DNA from: Niastella sp.
GTDB lineage: Bacteria; Bacteroidota; Bacteroidia; Chitinophagales; Chitinophagaceae
DNA: 5,216 bases
Assembly: GCA_021154515.1 (NCBI GenBank)
Contig: JAJKIL010000066.1
Location: forward strand, 1 to 5,216
Reading direction: 5' to 3'
Both the position numbers and the translations under genes were made by a program. A model generated the notes under the pieces. That model was not told where the DNA came from. It did no database searches and worked only from the letters and a program-made list of their open reading frames with translations. Shown here in pieces: positions 1 through 5,148 of this stretch (position 1 is its first letter; each line of letters begins with the position of its first letter).

Positions 1-27
1 ATGTTGAATGTTGAATGATAAATTTTA

Positions 28-71
28 AAGGTTAAAGGACGGTCCCTCGCTTCGCTCGGGTCCGTAACCTT
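28..71. repeat. Imperfect inverted repeat between the attenuator and the left edge
   Basis: The arms aaggtt (28-33) and aacctt (66-71) are complementary. Inside them acgg (39-42) pairs with ccgt (62-65) and ccc (44-46) with ggg (58-60), with a T-T mismatch and a five-base bulge. The loop contains tcgcttcgctc. On the minus strand this hairpin lies just downstream of the attenuator terminator, in the untranslated leader before whatever gene follows. Neither side has a clean T-run, so it is not an obvious terminator. It may be an mRNA-stabilising structure or an interspersed intergenic repeat; the sequence does not decide. The first 14 bases of the window are a tandem 7-bp repeat (atgttga twice) of no evident function. 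Confidence 0.45.
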
Positions 72-94
72 CTCTTTGCCGGATACCCTAAAAC

Positions 95-122
95 AAAAAA
101 ACCCGCCTCGTTGGAGGCGGGT
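95..122 (-). terminator. Intrinsic terminator of the Ile/Val attenuator
   Basis: Read on the minus strand, acccgcctc (122-114) and gaggcgggt (109-101) form a perfect 9-bp GC-rich stem with a four-base loop. A run of seven T follows (the last stem base plus 100-95), then g and tttt-like sequence. This is a textbook rho-independent terminator. It starts 25 nt after the stop codon of the leader peptide at 147-248, before any large gene, so it most probably acts as the conditional terminator of an attenuator. It could also stop read-through from leuB, which has no clear terminator of its own. Confidence 0.9.
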
Positions 123-162
123 CTGTATGCTGATTTTTAGTATACGTTAAGCACCACCTCCA
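112..162 (-). promoter_or_regulatory. Antiterminator pairing of the Ile/Val attenuator
   Basis: On the minus strand tggaggtgg (162-154), inside the last Gly codons of the leader peptide, can pair with ccgcctcca (120-112) over nine base pairs, one of them a G-U wobble. The second segment is also the 5' arm of the terminator at 95-122, so the two structures exclude each other. A ribosome stalled in the Val/Ile run (about codons 16-23) would leave 162-154 free to form the antiterminator and allow transcription onward. A ribosome reaching the stop codon would cover it and let the terminator form. The pairing is read from the sequence; the mechanism follows the classical ilv/his/trp attenuation model and is inferred here. 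Confidence 0.75.
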
Positions 163-248
163 TTCGTTGCAGGAATAATCACCACCACCACAATAATTAT
201 TATTGCAGTAACCACAGAGATGATGTTATTAAAGCTGCTTTTTTGCAT
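147..248 (-). CDS. Ile/Val-rich leader peptide (ilvL-like) of an attenuator
   Basis: This 33-residue ORF starts at ATG 248-246 and ends at TAA 149-147. It begins MQKSSFNNIISVVTA, continues IIIIVVVVII (residues 16-25) and ends PATNGGGA. Eight Ile and six Val codons make up 14 of 33 residues, and there is no Leu codon. The plan closely resembles the E. coli ilvGMEDA leader peptide, which also has a Val/Ile run followed by Pro and a Gly/Ala-rich tail. A good promoter-like box lies about 20 nt upstream, and a strong terminator with a competing antiterminator lies directly downstream. The peptide itself probably has no function: its translation speed would report charged tRNA-Ile and tRNA-Val. The regulated genes, likely ilv biosynthesis genes, would begin beyond position 1. 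A small single-pass membrane peptide is the alternative, but the RNA context argues against it. Confidence 0.85.
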   Translation of the reverse strand: MQKSSFNNIISVVTAIIIIVVVVIIPATNGGGA

Positions 249-266
249 AGAGGAATTCGTGTGCAA

Positions 267-297
267 CAAATATACACCCGCCGTTTTGAAATATAAA
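267..297 (-). promoter_or_regulatory. Candidate Bacteroidetes-type promoter for the attenuator transcript
   Basis: On the minus strand TATATTTG (274-267) matches the Bacteroidetes -7 consensus TAnnTTTG exactly. TTTA (297-294) stands 19 nt upstream, where the TTTG -33 element is expected (three of four bases). Transcription would begin around 260, leaving a very short untranslated stretch before the leader start codon at 248. Its position after leuB implies that the genes to the left form a separate transcription unit from leuB. No start site has been mapped. Confidence 0.6.
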
Positions 298-371
298 GAG
301 CTTTTTTTCTAATTTTTTGTTTTTCGGCCCCGAATTGCCTTCGCATCATCAACACACTAGCTATCAATAAA

Positions 372-1487
372 CTAAATAATTGTTGATTTACGCAATTCTA
401 TATTAGCCTTATTCACCCCACCTGGTATACGATTCGCTACGAAATCACTCACCAGTTCACCAATGGTAGACGTGAAATAAAAATTAATCGGATCAATATC
501 TTTTGTTACAAAACCATTCACCAGCGTCCATTCTACACCAAGCCGTACGGCCTCTGCTTCTTTCGCCAGTCCGAAATGATCGAGCAACATGGCTGCTGAT
601 AGAATACATCCCAGCGGGTTGGCGATGTCTTTACCTGCTGCCTGCGGATAAGAACCATGGATAGGTTCAAACAGTGCTACTCCGGCCCCAACCGATGCCG
701 ACGGCAATAAACCCAGCGAACCACTGATAACACTGGCTTCATCGCTGATGATATCGCCGAACATGTTCTCTGTAAGAATTACATCAAACTGTCTCGGGTT
801 CAGAATGATCTGCATGGCCGCGTTATCAACAAACAGAAAATCAACTTTCACCTCAGCATATTGAGCAGCTATTTCCTGCACCACTTTACGCCACAGGCGT
901 GATGTTTCCAGTACATTGGCTTTATCAACCAACGTTAGTTTCTTGCGACGCTGTTGGGCATATTGAAATGCCAGGTGCGTAATGCGTTCAATTTCTGCAC
1001 GCGTATATACGCAATCGTCGGCAGCACGGTTTCCATCTTCACTTAATTCCTTCTTCCCAAAATAAATACCGCCGGTCAGTTCTCTGAAGATTATAAAATC
1101 AACTCCTTCTAATTGCTGTACTTTTAAAGGAGATAAGTGTTGCAGTGAGGGGTACGTGATTACAGGTCGAATGTTGGCAAACAATTGTAAGCTTTTCCGC
1201 AGTTTCAGCAGGCCCTGCTCGGGGCGTACTTTGGCGGAAGGATCGTTATCATATTTTGGATGGCCGATAGCGCCAAATAATATTCCGTCGCTGTTAAGGC
1301 AGGCTTCAATCGTTTCGTCGGGCAGCGGGTTGCCGGTTTTATCTATGGCATCGGCACCCATTAAGCAATACCTGTAGTTGAACTCATGACCAAATTGGTC
1401 GGCAATGGCATTCAATACTTTTACCGCCTGCCGGGTTACTTCAGGCCCAATGCCATCACCTTCTATAACAACAATATTCTTTTCCAT
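372..1487 (-). CDS. leuB: 3-isopropylmalate dehydrogenase
   Basis: This enzyme oxidatively decarboxylates (2R,3S)-3-isopropylmalate with NAD+ to give 2-ketoisocaproate, the third enzymatic step of leucine synthesis, in the cytoplasm. The 371-aa protein is typical in length for the family. Visible family elements are the N-terminal IEGDGIGPEV (8-17), the substrate arginines R97 (LRKSL), R107 (NIRP) and R135 (FRELTGG), Tyr142, Lys189 in DKANVL, Asp221 in VDNAAMQ, the metal ligands D245 and D249 in FGDIISDEAS, and the NAD-binding segment FEPIHGSYP...GKDIANP (273-291). Every expected catalytic residue is present. I chose ATG 1487-1485 because it gives the canonical start MEKNIVVIEGDG; an upstream in-frame TTG at 1502 would add only MKLRC. 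No Shine-Dalgarno sequence is apparent. The C-terminus extends slightly past the usual end. leuA lies upstream on the same strand, but a terminator intervenes at 1779-1806. Confidence 0.97.
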   Translation of the reverse strand: MEKNIVVIEGDGIGPEVTRQAVKVLNAIADQFGHEFNYRYCLMGADAIDKTGNPLPDETIEACLNSDGILFGAIGHPKYDNDPSAKVRPEQGLLKLRKSLQLFANIRPVITYPSLQHLSPLKVQQLEGVDFIIFRELTGGIYFGKKELSEDGNRAADDCVYTRAEIERITHLAFQYAQQRRKKLTLVDKANVLETSRLWRKVVQEIAAQYAEVKVDFLFVDNAAMQIILNPRQFDVILTENMFGDIISDEASVISGSLGLLPSASVGAGVALFEPIHGSYPQAAGKDIANPLGCILSAAMLLDHFGLAKEAEAVRLGVEWTLVNGFVTKDIDPINFYFTSTIGELVSDFVANRIPGGVNKANIELRKSTII

Positions 1488-1537
1488 ACAACGTAGTTTC
1501 AAAACACGGTTATTAAATCCCGCATTCCTTCACACAC

Positions 1538-1741
1538 CTATAGCCTAACCAGTGCCAACCGTTTGTGATGGAAATGCATAACCATAGAGGTTATTTTTTC
1601 AATCAATGGTTGCACCATCAGGCGCGATACAAAAACTTTTATTGGTAATTGTTGATAATCCGTAAGAATACCCCCTGATCCGCCAGCTGGCGGAGCGTAT
1701 TGAACTTTACCGCTTATACCGGTATTACTTAACTCTTTCAT
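1538..1741 (-). CDS. Doubtful 67-aa ORF between leuA and leuB
   Basis: An ATG at 1741-1739, preceded by purine-rich aaaagagaaaagaa, opens a 67-codon frame that stops 50 nt before the leuB start. The product begins MKELSNTGISGKVQ, has a Gly/Pro-rich patch (YAPPAGGSGG) encoded over the 16-bp palindrome at 1679-1694, and ends in a more protein-like stretch with hydrophobic and basic residues (VFVSRLMVQPLIEKI, then HFHHKRLALVRL). An in-frame TTG at 1813 would extend it to 91 residues but would run through the leuA terminator. I do not recognise the sequence, and there is no Leu- or Val-rich run to make it an attenuator leader. It could be a small species-specific protein, or untranslated leader of leuB that happens to stay open. 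Apart from this ORF, the palindrome and the terminator, nothing else is evident in 1488-1844. Confidence 0.25.
   Translation of the reverse strand: MKELSNTGISGKVQYAPPAGGSGGILTDYQQLPIKVFVSRLMVQPLIEKITSMVMHFHHKRLALVRL
1679..1694. repeat. Perfect 16-bp palindrome tccgccag/ctggcgga
   Basis: The two halves are exact reverse complements with no spacer, and the palindrome is GC-rich in a more AT-rich intergenic setting. It lacks an adjoining T-run on either strand, so it is not a standard terminator. A palindrome of this kind could be a dimer-bound operator ahead of leuB (start at 1487, about 190 nt downstream on the minus strand) or a copy of a short interspersed genomic repeat. I favour the repeat because of its distance from leuB and its perfect symmetry, but the window holds only one copy. 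Confidence 0.7.
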
Positions 1742-1778
1742 TTCTTTTCTCTTTTTATTTTCCCCTTTGGGGGTAGGG

Positions 1779-1806
1779 AAAAAAGCGTGGTGCAGACGCA
1801 CCACGC
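1779..1806 (-). terminator. Intrinsic terminator after leuA
   Basis: On the minus strand gcgtggtgc (1806-1798) and gcaccacgc (1793-1785) form a perfect 9-bp stem with a four-base loop, followed by six T (1784-1779). It begins 39 nt after the leuA stop codon, so it should end the leuA transcript. The distance is too short for an independent leader peptide, so it is not likely to be an attenuator for leuB. Its presence implies that leuB needs its own promoter or is expressed by partial read-through. Confidence 0.88.
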
Positions 1807-1844
1807 GTAACAAAAACTACATGATTATGAGAAAATACTGCTCA

Positions 1845-3008
1845 CTACACTGTGGCGGCCTGGTATTGATTTCCCAATACCTTCAGATCCTCATCTTCCA
1901 CCTCTTTCTTTCTATCTGCCACTTTCAAAAACTGTTCGTACAACACATCAATATCATTGCGGTTGAACATAAATCCCAGTTTATGAAAACGATGAGCTAA
2001 TGCGCTTCGGCCGCTGCGCGCTGTTAATACGATCTTACTTCCATCAGCCCCAACCTGTTCGGGGTTAATGATCTCGTAGGTTTGTGCATCTTTCAAAAAT
2101 CCATCCTGGTGAATGCCTGATGAATGTGAGAATGCATTGGCGCCTACAATAGCTTTATTCGGTTGAACAGGCATCCGCATGGTATCGGAAACCAGCCTGC
2201 TCAATGGGTTCAGTTGTTGTGTTTTGATGTCGGTATAAAAACCGAGGCTTTGGTGTTGCTGGATAACCATTACCACTTCTTCCAATGAGGTGTTACCAGC
2301 TCTTTCACCCAAACCGTTTATCGTACACTCGATCTGGCGGGCTCCGTTCATTGCACCGGCAATTGAGTTAGCGGTAGCCAGTCCCAGGTCGTTATGACAA
2401 TGACAGCTGATCACTGCTTTGTCGATATTAGGCACATTGTTGATCAGGTAAGCGATCTTCTCGCCATATTGATGCGGCAGGCAGTAACCTGTCGTATCAG
2501 GTATATTTACCGTGGTGGCGCCGGCAGCGATCACTGCTTCTACCACGCGGGCCAGGTACTCATTATCGGTACGGCCTGCATCTTCTGCATAAAATTCAAC
2601 ATCATCTGTAAAGTTCCGCGCCCATTTCACGCACTGGATAGCCCGTTGCAGAATGTCTTCGCGGGTTGAGTTGAATTTCGATCTGATATGGAAATCGGAA
2701 GTTCCGATCCCCGTATGGATCCGGGACCTTTTAGCTGTTTTCAGGGCTTCTGCCGCTACTTCGATATCTTTCTGCACGGCCCGGCTTAAACCGCATATGA
2801 CTGCGTTCTTGATAACTGATCCAATCTCACTCACGCTTTTGAAATCGCCAGGTGAGGAAATAGGGAATCCAGCTTCAATAATATCTACACCCAGATCTTC
2901 AAGGGCCAAAGCAATCTCTATCTTCTCTTTCGTATTTAATTTACAGCCTGGCACTTGTTCGCCGTCGCGCAATGTTGTGTCGAAAATATAGACTTTGTTC
3001 TTTGGCAT
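1845..3008 (-). CDS. leuA: 2-isopropylmalate synthase, short form without the C-terminal regulatory domain
   Basis: This enzyme condenses acetyl-CoA with 2-ketoisovalerate to give 2-isopropylmalate, the committed step of leucine synthesis. The 387-aa protein is a DRE-TIM metallolyase. It shows FDTTLRDGEQVPG (9-21; R14, D15), the metal-binding HCHND (H203, H205) followed by GLATANSIAGAMNGA, NGLGERAGNTSLEEV (231-245), and SHSSGIHQDG (294-303). It ends soon after the DRKKEVEDEDL segment of subdomain II. The LeuA allosteric dimerisation domain of about 130 residues, present in roughly 500-aa enzymes such as E. coli LeuA, is absent, so leucine feedback by that route is not expected. ATG 3008-3006 gives the canonical start MPKNKVYIFDTTL; the frame stays open to a TTG at 3092, but that stretch overlaps a terminator-like hairpin. 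Homocitrate or citramalate synthase are alternatives because of the length; the leuB neighbour and the motif set favour LeuA. Confidence 0.93.
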   Translation of the reverse strand: MPKNKVYIFDTTLRDGEQVPGCKLNTKEKIEIALALEDLGVDIIEAGFPISSPGDFKSVSEIGSVIKNAVICGLSRAVQKDIEVAAEALKTAKRSRIHTGIGTSDFHIRSKFNSTREDILQRAIQCVKWARNFTDDVEFYAEDAGRTDNEYLARVVEAVIAAGATTVNIPDTTGYCLPHQYGEKIAYLINNVPNIDKAVISCHCHNDLGLATANSIAGAMNGARQIECTINGLGERAGNTSLEEVVMVIQQHQSLGFYTDIKTQQLNPLSRLVSDTMRMPVQPNKAIVGANAFSHSSGIHQDGFLKDAQTYEIINPEQVGADGSKIVLTARSGRSALAHRFHKLGFMFNRNDIDVLYEQFLKVADRKKEVEDEDLKVLGNQYQAATV

Positions 3009-3038
3009 AGGTGACTCTATAAAGTAGGATTTTATTTT

Positions 3039-3097
3039 AAAAAAAGGCAGGCTGTTCGATTTTGTGTTGCTTGCTATTAAAGAGAATAACAACCTGC
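3039..3097 (-). terminator. Terminator-like hairpin in the leuA 5' leader, possible attenuator
   Basis: On the minus strand gcaggttgtt (3097-3088) pairs with aacagcctgc (3056-3047) over ten base pairs, one a G-U wobble. After one more base, seven T follow (3045-3039). The loop is 31 nt. The hairpin ends about 30 nt before the leuA start codon and points toward leuA, which is the position of an attenuator. Within the loop agcaac can pair with gttgtt, the inner half of the 5' arm, giving a competing structure. No standard leader peptide with a good start codon is visible. A Val/Ile-rich frame (IISVQQVVIL) opens at 3111 but has no ATG, GTG or TTG start. A weak -7-like TAGGTTTT is at 3139-3132. 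The hairpin is seen in the sequence; the regulatory role is inferred. Confidence 0.55.
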
Positions 3098-3223
3098 TGA
3101 ACCGAAATTATTCCTGTTTAACTAACTTGTAAAACCTAATTTGTACTTAATTTACATTATTTAAATAGCGAGAACCCGTCCAAAACCATTGAGGGTCAAG
3201 GACTTTAATGATTATTGATTACG

Positions 3224-4795
3224 ATGCCCAACCGTTCTACAGACGCCTTGTTCCAGCTGGTGAAATCCCTGGAGAAATCAGAAAAACGCAATTTCAAGCT
3301 GTATGTACAAAGAAATTCATCCAGTGAGAACCTGAAAATTGTGCAGCTTTTTGATGCCCTGGATAAAATGGATACATACGACGAGAATTTACTGCTGAGT
3401 AAGTATAAAGACTTGAAAAAGCAGCAGTTATCGAACATAAAGGCCCATTTATACAAACAGATCCTCAGCAGCTTACGACTCATAAAAAATGAGAACAACA
3501 TTGATATTCAGCTGCATGAGATGATGGACCATGCCCGCATCCTGTACAACAAGGGGTTGTACCTCCAAAGTCTCAAGATGCTCGACCGCATGAAGGAAAT
3601 GGCCCGCACCAATAACCAGATCACCTATTTATTGCAGGTGCTGTTTTTTGAGAAAAAGATCGAGGCCCTGCACATTACGCGCAGTATGACCGACCGCGCC
3701 GAGCAGTTGACAAGTGATGTGGATGAAACCAACCGCCGCCTGGTGATGGTGAGCAAACTGAGCAATTTATCGCTGCTGCTCTATAGCTGGTATATAAAGA
3801 ATGGCCATGCCCGCGACGAAAACGATGAAAAGGAGATCCAGCAGTTCTTCGACCAGCATTTTCCCCAGGGCGCCGATGAAGCCAAAGGCTTTTACGAACG
3901 CCTGTACCTGTACCAAAGCTTTTGCTGGTACGCTTTCATCCGCCAGGACTTTCTGCAGTACTACCGCCACACCCAAAAATGGGTAGAATTGTTTGAAAAA
4001 GAACCATTTATGATTGAAGTGGAAACAGCCCACTACATTAAAGGGATGCACAACCTGATGGGCGCCCACTTCGATCTGCACAACCATACCAAGCTGAAAG
4101 AGTCCCTGGAAAAATTCGAGGCCTTTGCCAACAGCGACCTGGTGGTCAATAACCACAATAACCGCATTCAGGTTTTTGTGTACCTCCATGTGAGCAAGAT
4201 CAACATGCACTTTATGGAGGGCACGTTTTCCGAGGGGTTGAAACTGGTACCGTATATTGAAGAGAACCTGAAGGAATACGAGATCTATCTCGATCGCCAC
4301 CGTATACTTGTTTTCTATTACAAATTCGCTTCCCTGTATTTTGGCAGTGGACATTATGAAGAGGCCATCGATTACCTCAACAAGATCATTAACTGGAAGG
4401 TTGACCTGCGTACCGACCTGCAATGCTACAGCCGCCTGTTGCATTTAATAGCCCATTACGAGCTGGGTAATTTTCAGTTGCTGGAATACCTGTTCAAGTC
4501 TGTATATCGCTTTATGGCCAAGATGGGCAACCTCAGCGTGGTGGAAGAAGAGATCTTTCGTTTTTTGCGCCGGACGTTCCATTTGTCGCCCCGCCAGTTG
4601 AAGCCGGAATTTGCCAAACTGCTTGAACAATTAAAGCAATTACAGGCCAACCGATTCGAAACCCGGGCCTTTGCTTACCTGGATATCATCAGCTGGCTCG
4701 AAAGCAAAATGGAGAATATACCGGCTACGGAGATTGTTATCAGAAGAAAGTTTTTGGCTAAGATGAAGCGGAAAGCGGATAGTTCAACTTCTTAG
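3224..4795 (+). CDS. Hypothetical helical TPR-like protein, Bacteroidetes family
   Basis: The 523-aa product has no signal peptide or membrane segment and should be cytoplasmic. It begins MPNRSTDALFQLVKSLEKSEKRNFKLYVQR; the LxxLVKSLxKSEKRxFKL pattern is one I associate with a Bacteroidetes-restricted family of unknown function. The whole length looks alpha-helical and rich in Leu, Tyr, Phe, Lys and Glu. Segments at about 102-125 (ARILYNKGLYLQSLKMLDRM) and 364-389 (FYYKFASLYFGSGHYEEAIDYL onward) resemble tetratricopeptide helix pairs, so a protein-binding scaffold is plausible. No catalytic motif is visible. I chose ATG 3224; an in-frame TTG at 3215 would add three residues. The sequence aagga at 3198-3202 is rather far from the ATG. 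It is transcribed divergently from leuA, sharing a 215-bp intergenic region, with no evident link to leucine synthesis. No terminator is apparent after the stop codon. The gene is confident; the function is unknown. Confidence 0.93.
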   Translation: MPNRSTDALFQLVKSLEKSEKRNFKLYVQRNSSSENLKIVQLFDALDKMDTYDENLLLSKYKDLKKQQLSNIKAHLYKQILSSLRLIKNENNIDIQLHEMMDHARILYNKGLYLQSLKMLDRMKEMARTNNQITYLLQVLFFEKKIEALHITRSMTDRAEQLTSDVDETNRRLVMVSKLSNLSLLLYSWYIKNGHARDENDEKEIQQFFDQHFPQGADEAKGFYERLYLYQSFCWYAFIRQDFLQYYRHTQKWVELFEKEPFMIEVETAHYIKGMHNLMGAHFDLHNHTKLKESLEKFEAFANSDLVVNNHNNRIQVFVYLHVSKINMHFMEGTFSEGLKLVPYIEENLKEYEIYLDRHRILVFYYKFASLYFGSGHYEEAIDYLNKIINWKVDLRTDLQCYSRLLHLIAHYELGNFQLLEYLFKSVYRFMAKMGNLSVVEEEIFRFLRRTFHLSPRQLKPEFAKLLEQLKQLQANRFETRAFAYLDIISWLESKMENIPATEIVIRRKFLAKMKRKADSSTS

Positions 4796-5148
4796 TTTTA
4801 TGTTTTAAGTTTAAAGTTATTGTCGCCGGCATCTGAATGTCTATTCAACTGTCGTTGCGTCGCACTCTTGTACGTCCTGTTTGCAATTTGGCTTATTTAA
4901 CAACCTGCACAGCAAGACTATCCACCATTTCTTTATGCAATACCGCCCGTGGTAACCATTTGGTGGCAAAATTTACAACGAACAAAATAGCGCCCTCTTT
5001 GATCTCCGTTTCGAATTTTTTGTTTGCCCGTGTGTTGTAAAAAAATGTTAATAAACAGGAATACAGATTATTGAATTTGTTGTTGTTCGAACAGTATTAA
5101 AATGTAGAATTGTAGAATCGTTTATTAGTTGAGGAAAGATGTTCACAT
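4796..5148. other. Gene-free stretch between the TPR-like gene and the rhodanese gene
   Basis: No ORF with a credible start and coding character is seen here. The stretch contains a possible thioredoxin-like remnant on the minus strand (4893-5015, separate entry), a tandem 8-bp repeat tgtagaat at 5103-5118, and a small weak hairpin around 4830-4850 (tgaat/attca). The 67-codon plus-strand frame from 4837 is rich in Ser, Thr and Arg with no recognisable pattern and is probably not a gene. The two flanking genes converge on this region, yet I see no classical hairpin-plus-T-run terminator for either. The segment about 4816-4880 has the look of an interspersed intergenic repeat, which the window alone cannot show. 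Confidence 0.6.
4893..5015 (-). pseudogene. Possible decayed thioredoxin-like fragment
   Basis: One minus-strand frame, open from 5096 to a TAA at 4895-4893, reads FETEIKEGAILFVVNF from 5015 and then ATKWLPRAVLHKEMVDSLA. Without a gap this fits the thioredoxin core: VVNF for the usual LVDF strand, Trp at the position before the active site, and VDSLA for the helix ending IDELA. The CGPC active site would be replaced by LPRA, so no redox activity is expected. The open frame contains no ATG upstream of this segment and stops soon after the motif, about 40 residues instead of about 105. I therefore regard it as a gene relic at most. The resemblance is by eye over a short stretch and could be chance. 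Confidence 0.25.

Noticed and set aside
323..340. ttcggggccgaa-type small hairpin after leuB as a leuB terminator
   Set aside because: The stem is only four to five base pairs with a minimal loop, and the following minus-strand bases are A-rich rather than T-rich.
3009..3092. In-frame upstream extension of leuA to a TTG start (MLFSLIASN...)
   Set aside because: The extra 28 residues have no counterpart in LeuA proteins, overlap the terminator-like hairpin, and the ATG at 3008 gives the canonical MPKNKVYIFDTTLRDG start.
3157..3189. Ten-residue minus-strand ORF (MVLDGFSLFK) as a leucine leader peptide for leuA
   Set aside because: It has only two scattered Leu codons, lies upstream of the weak -7-like box, and is about 60 nt from the hairpin, so it does not fit a stalling leader.
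3208..3324. ATG at 3208 opening a 38-codon plus-strand frame, just after aagga (3198-3202)
   Set aside because: The frame overlaps the start of the TPR-like gene out of frame, and its product shows no pattern; the spacing to aagga is probably coincidental.
3767..4444. 225-codon open frame on the minus strand inside the TPR-like gene
   Set aside because: It lies entirely antisense to a well-supported coding frame, and its product is a monotonous Val/Gln/Phe/Leu mix with no recognisable motif, as expected for a codon-usage shadow.
4943..4997. CxxCH (RCKFCHQMV) in a minus-strand frame as a possible haem-binding site
   Set aside because: The frame stops a few codons later, has no start or signal peptide, and overlaps the frame with better protein character; the motif is short enough to occur by chance.
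4837..5040. 67-codon plus-strand frame after the TPR-like gene
   Set aside because: Its composition is Ser/Thr/Arg-rich without structure, there is no promoter or ribosome-binding signal, and it overlaps the thioredoxin-like frame on the other strand.
3110..5061. Inverted 12-bp match (tattcctgttta and taaacaggaata) flanking the TPR-like gene, as possible mobile element ends
   Set aside because: A 12-bp match somewhere in a window of this size is about what chance gives, there is no transposase or target-site duplication, and the enclosed gene looks native.
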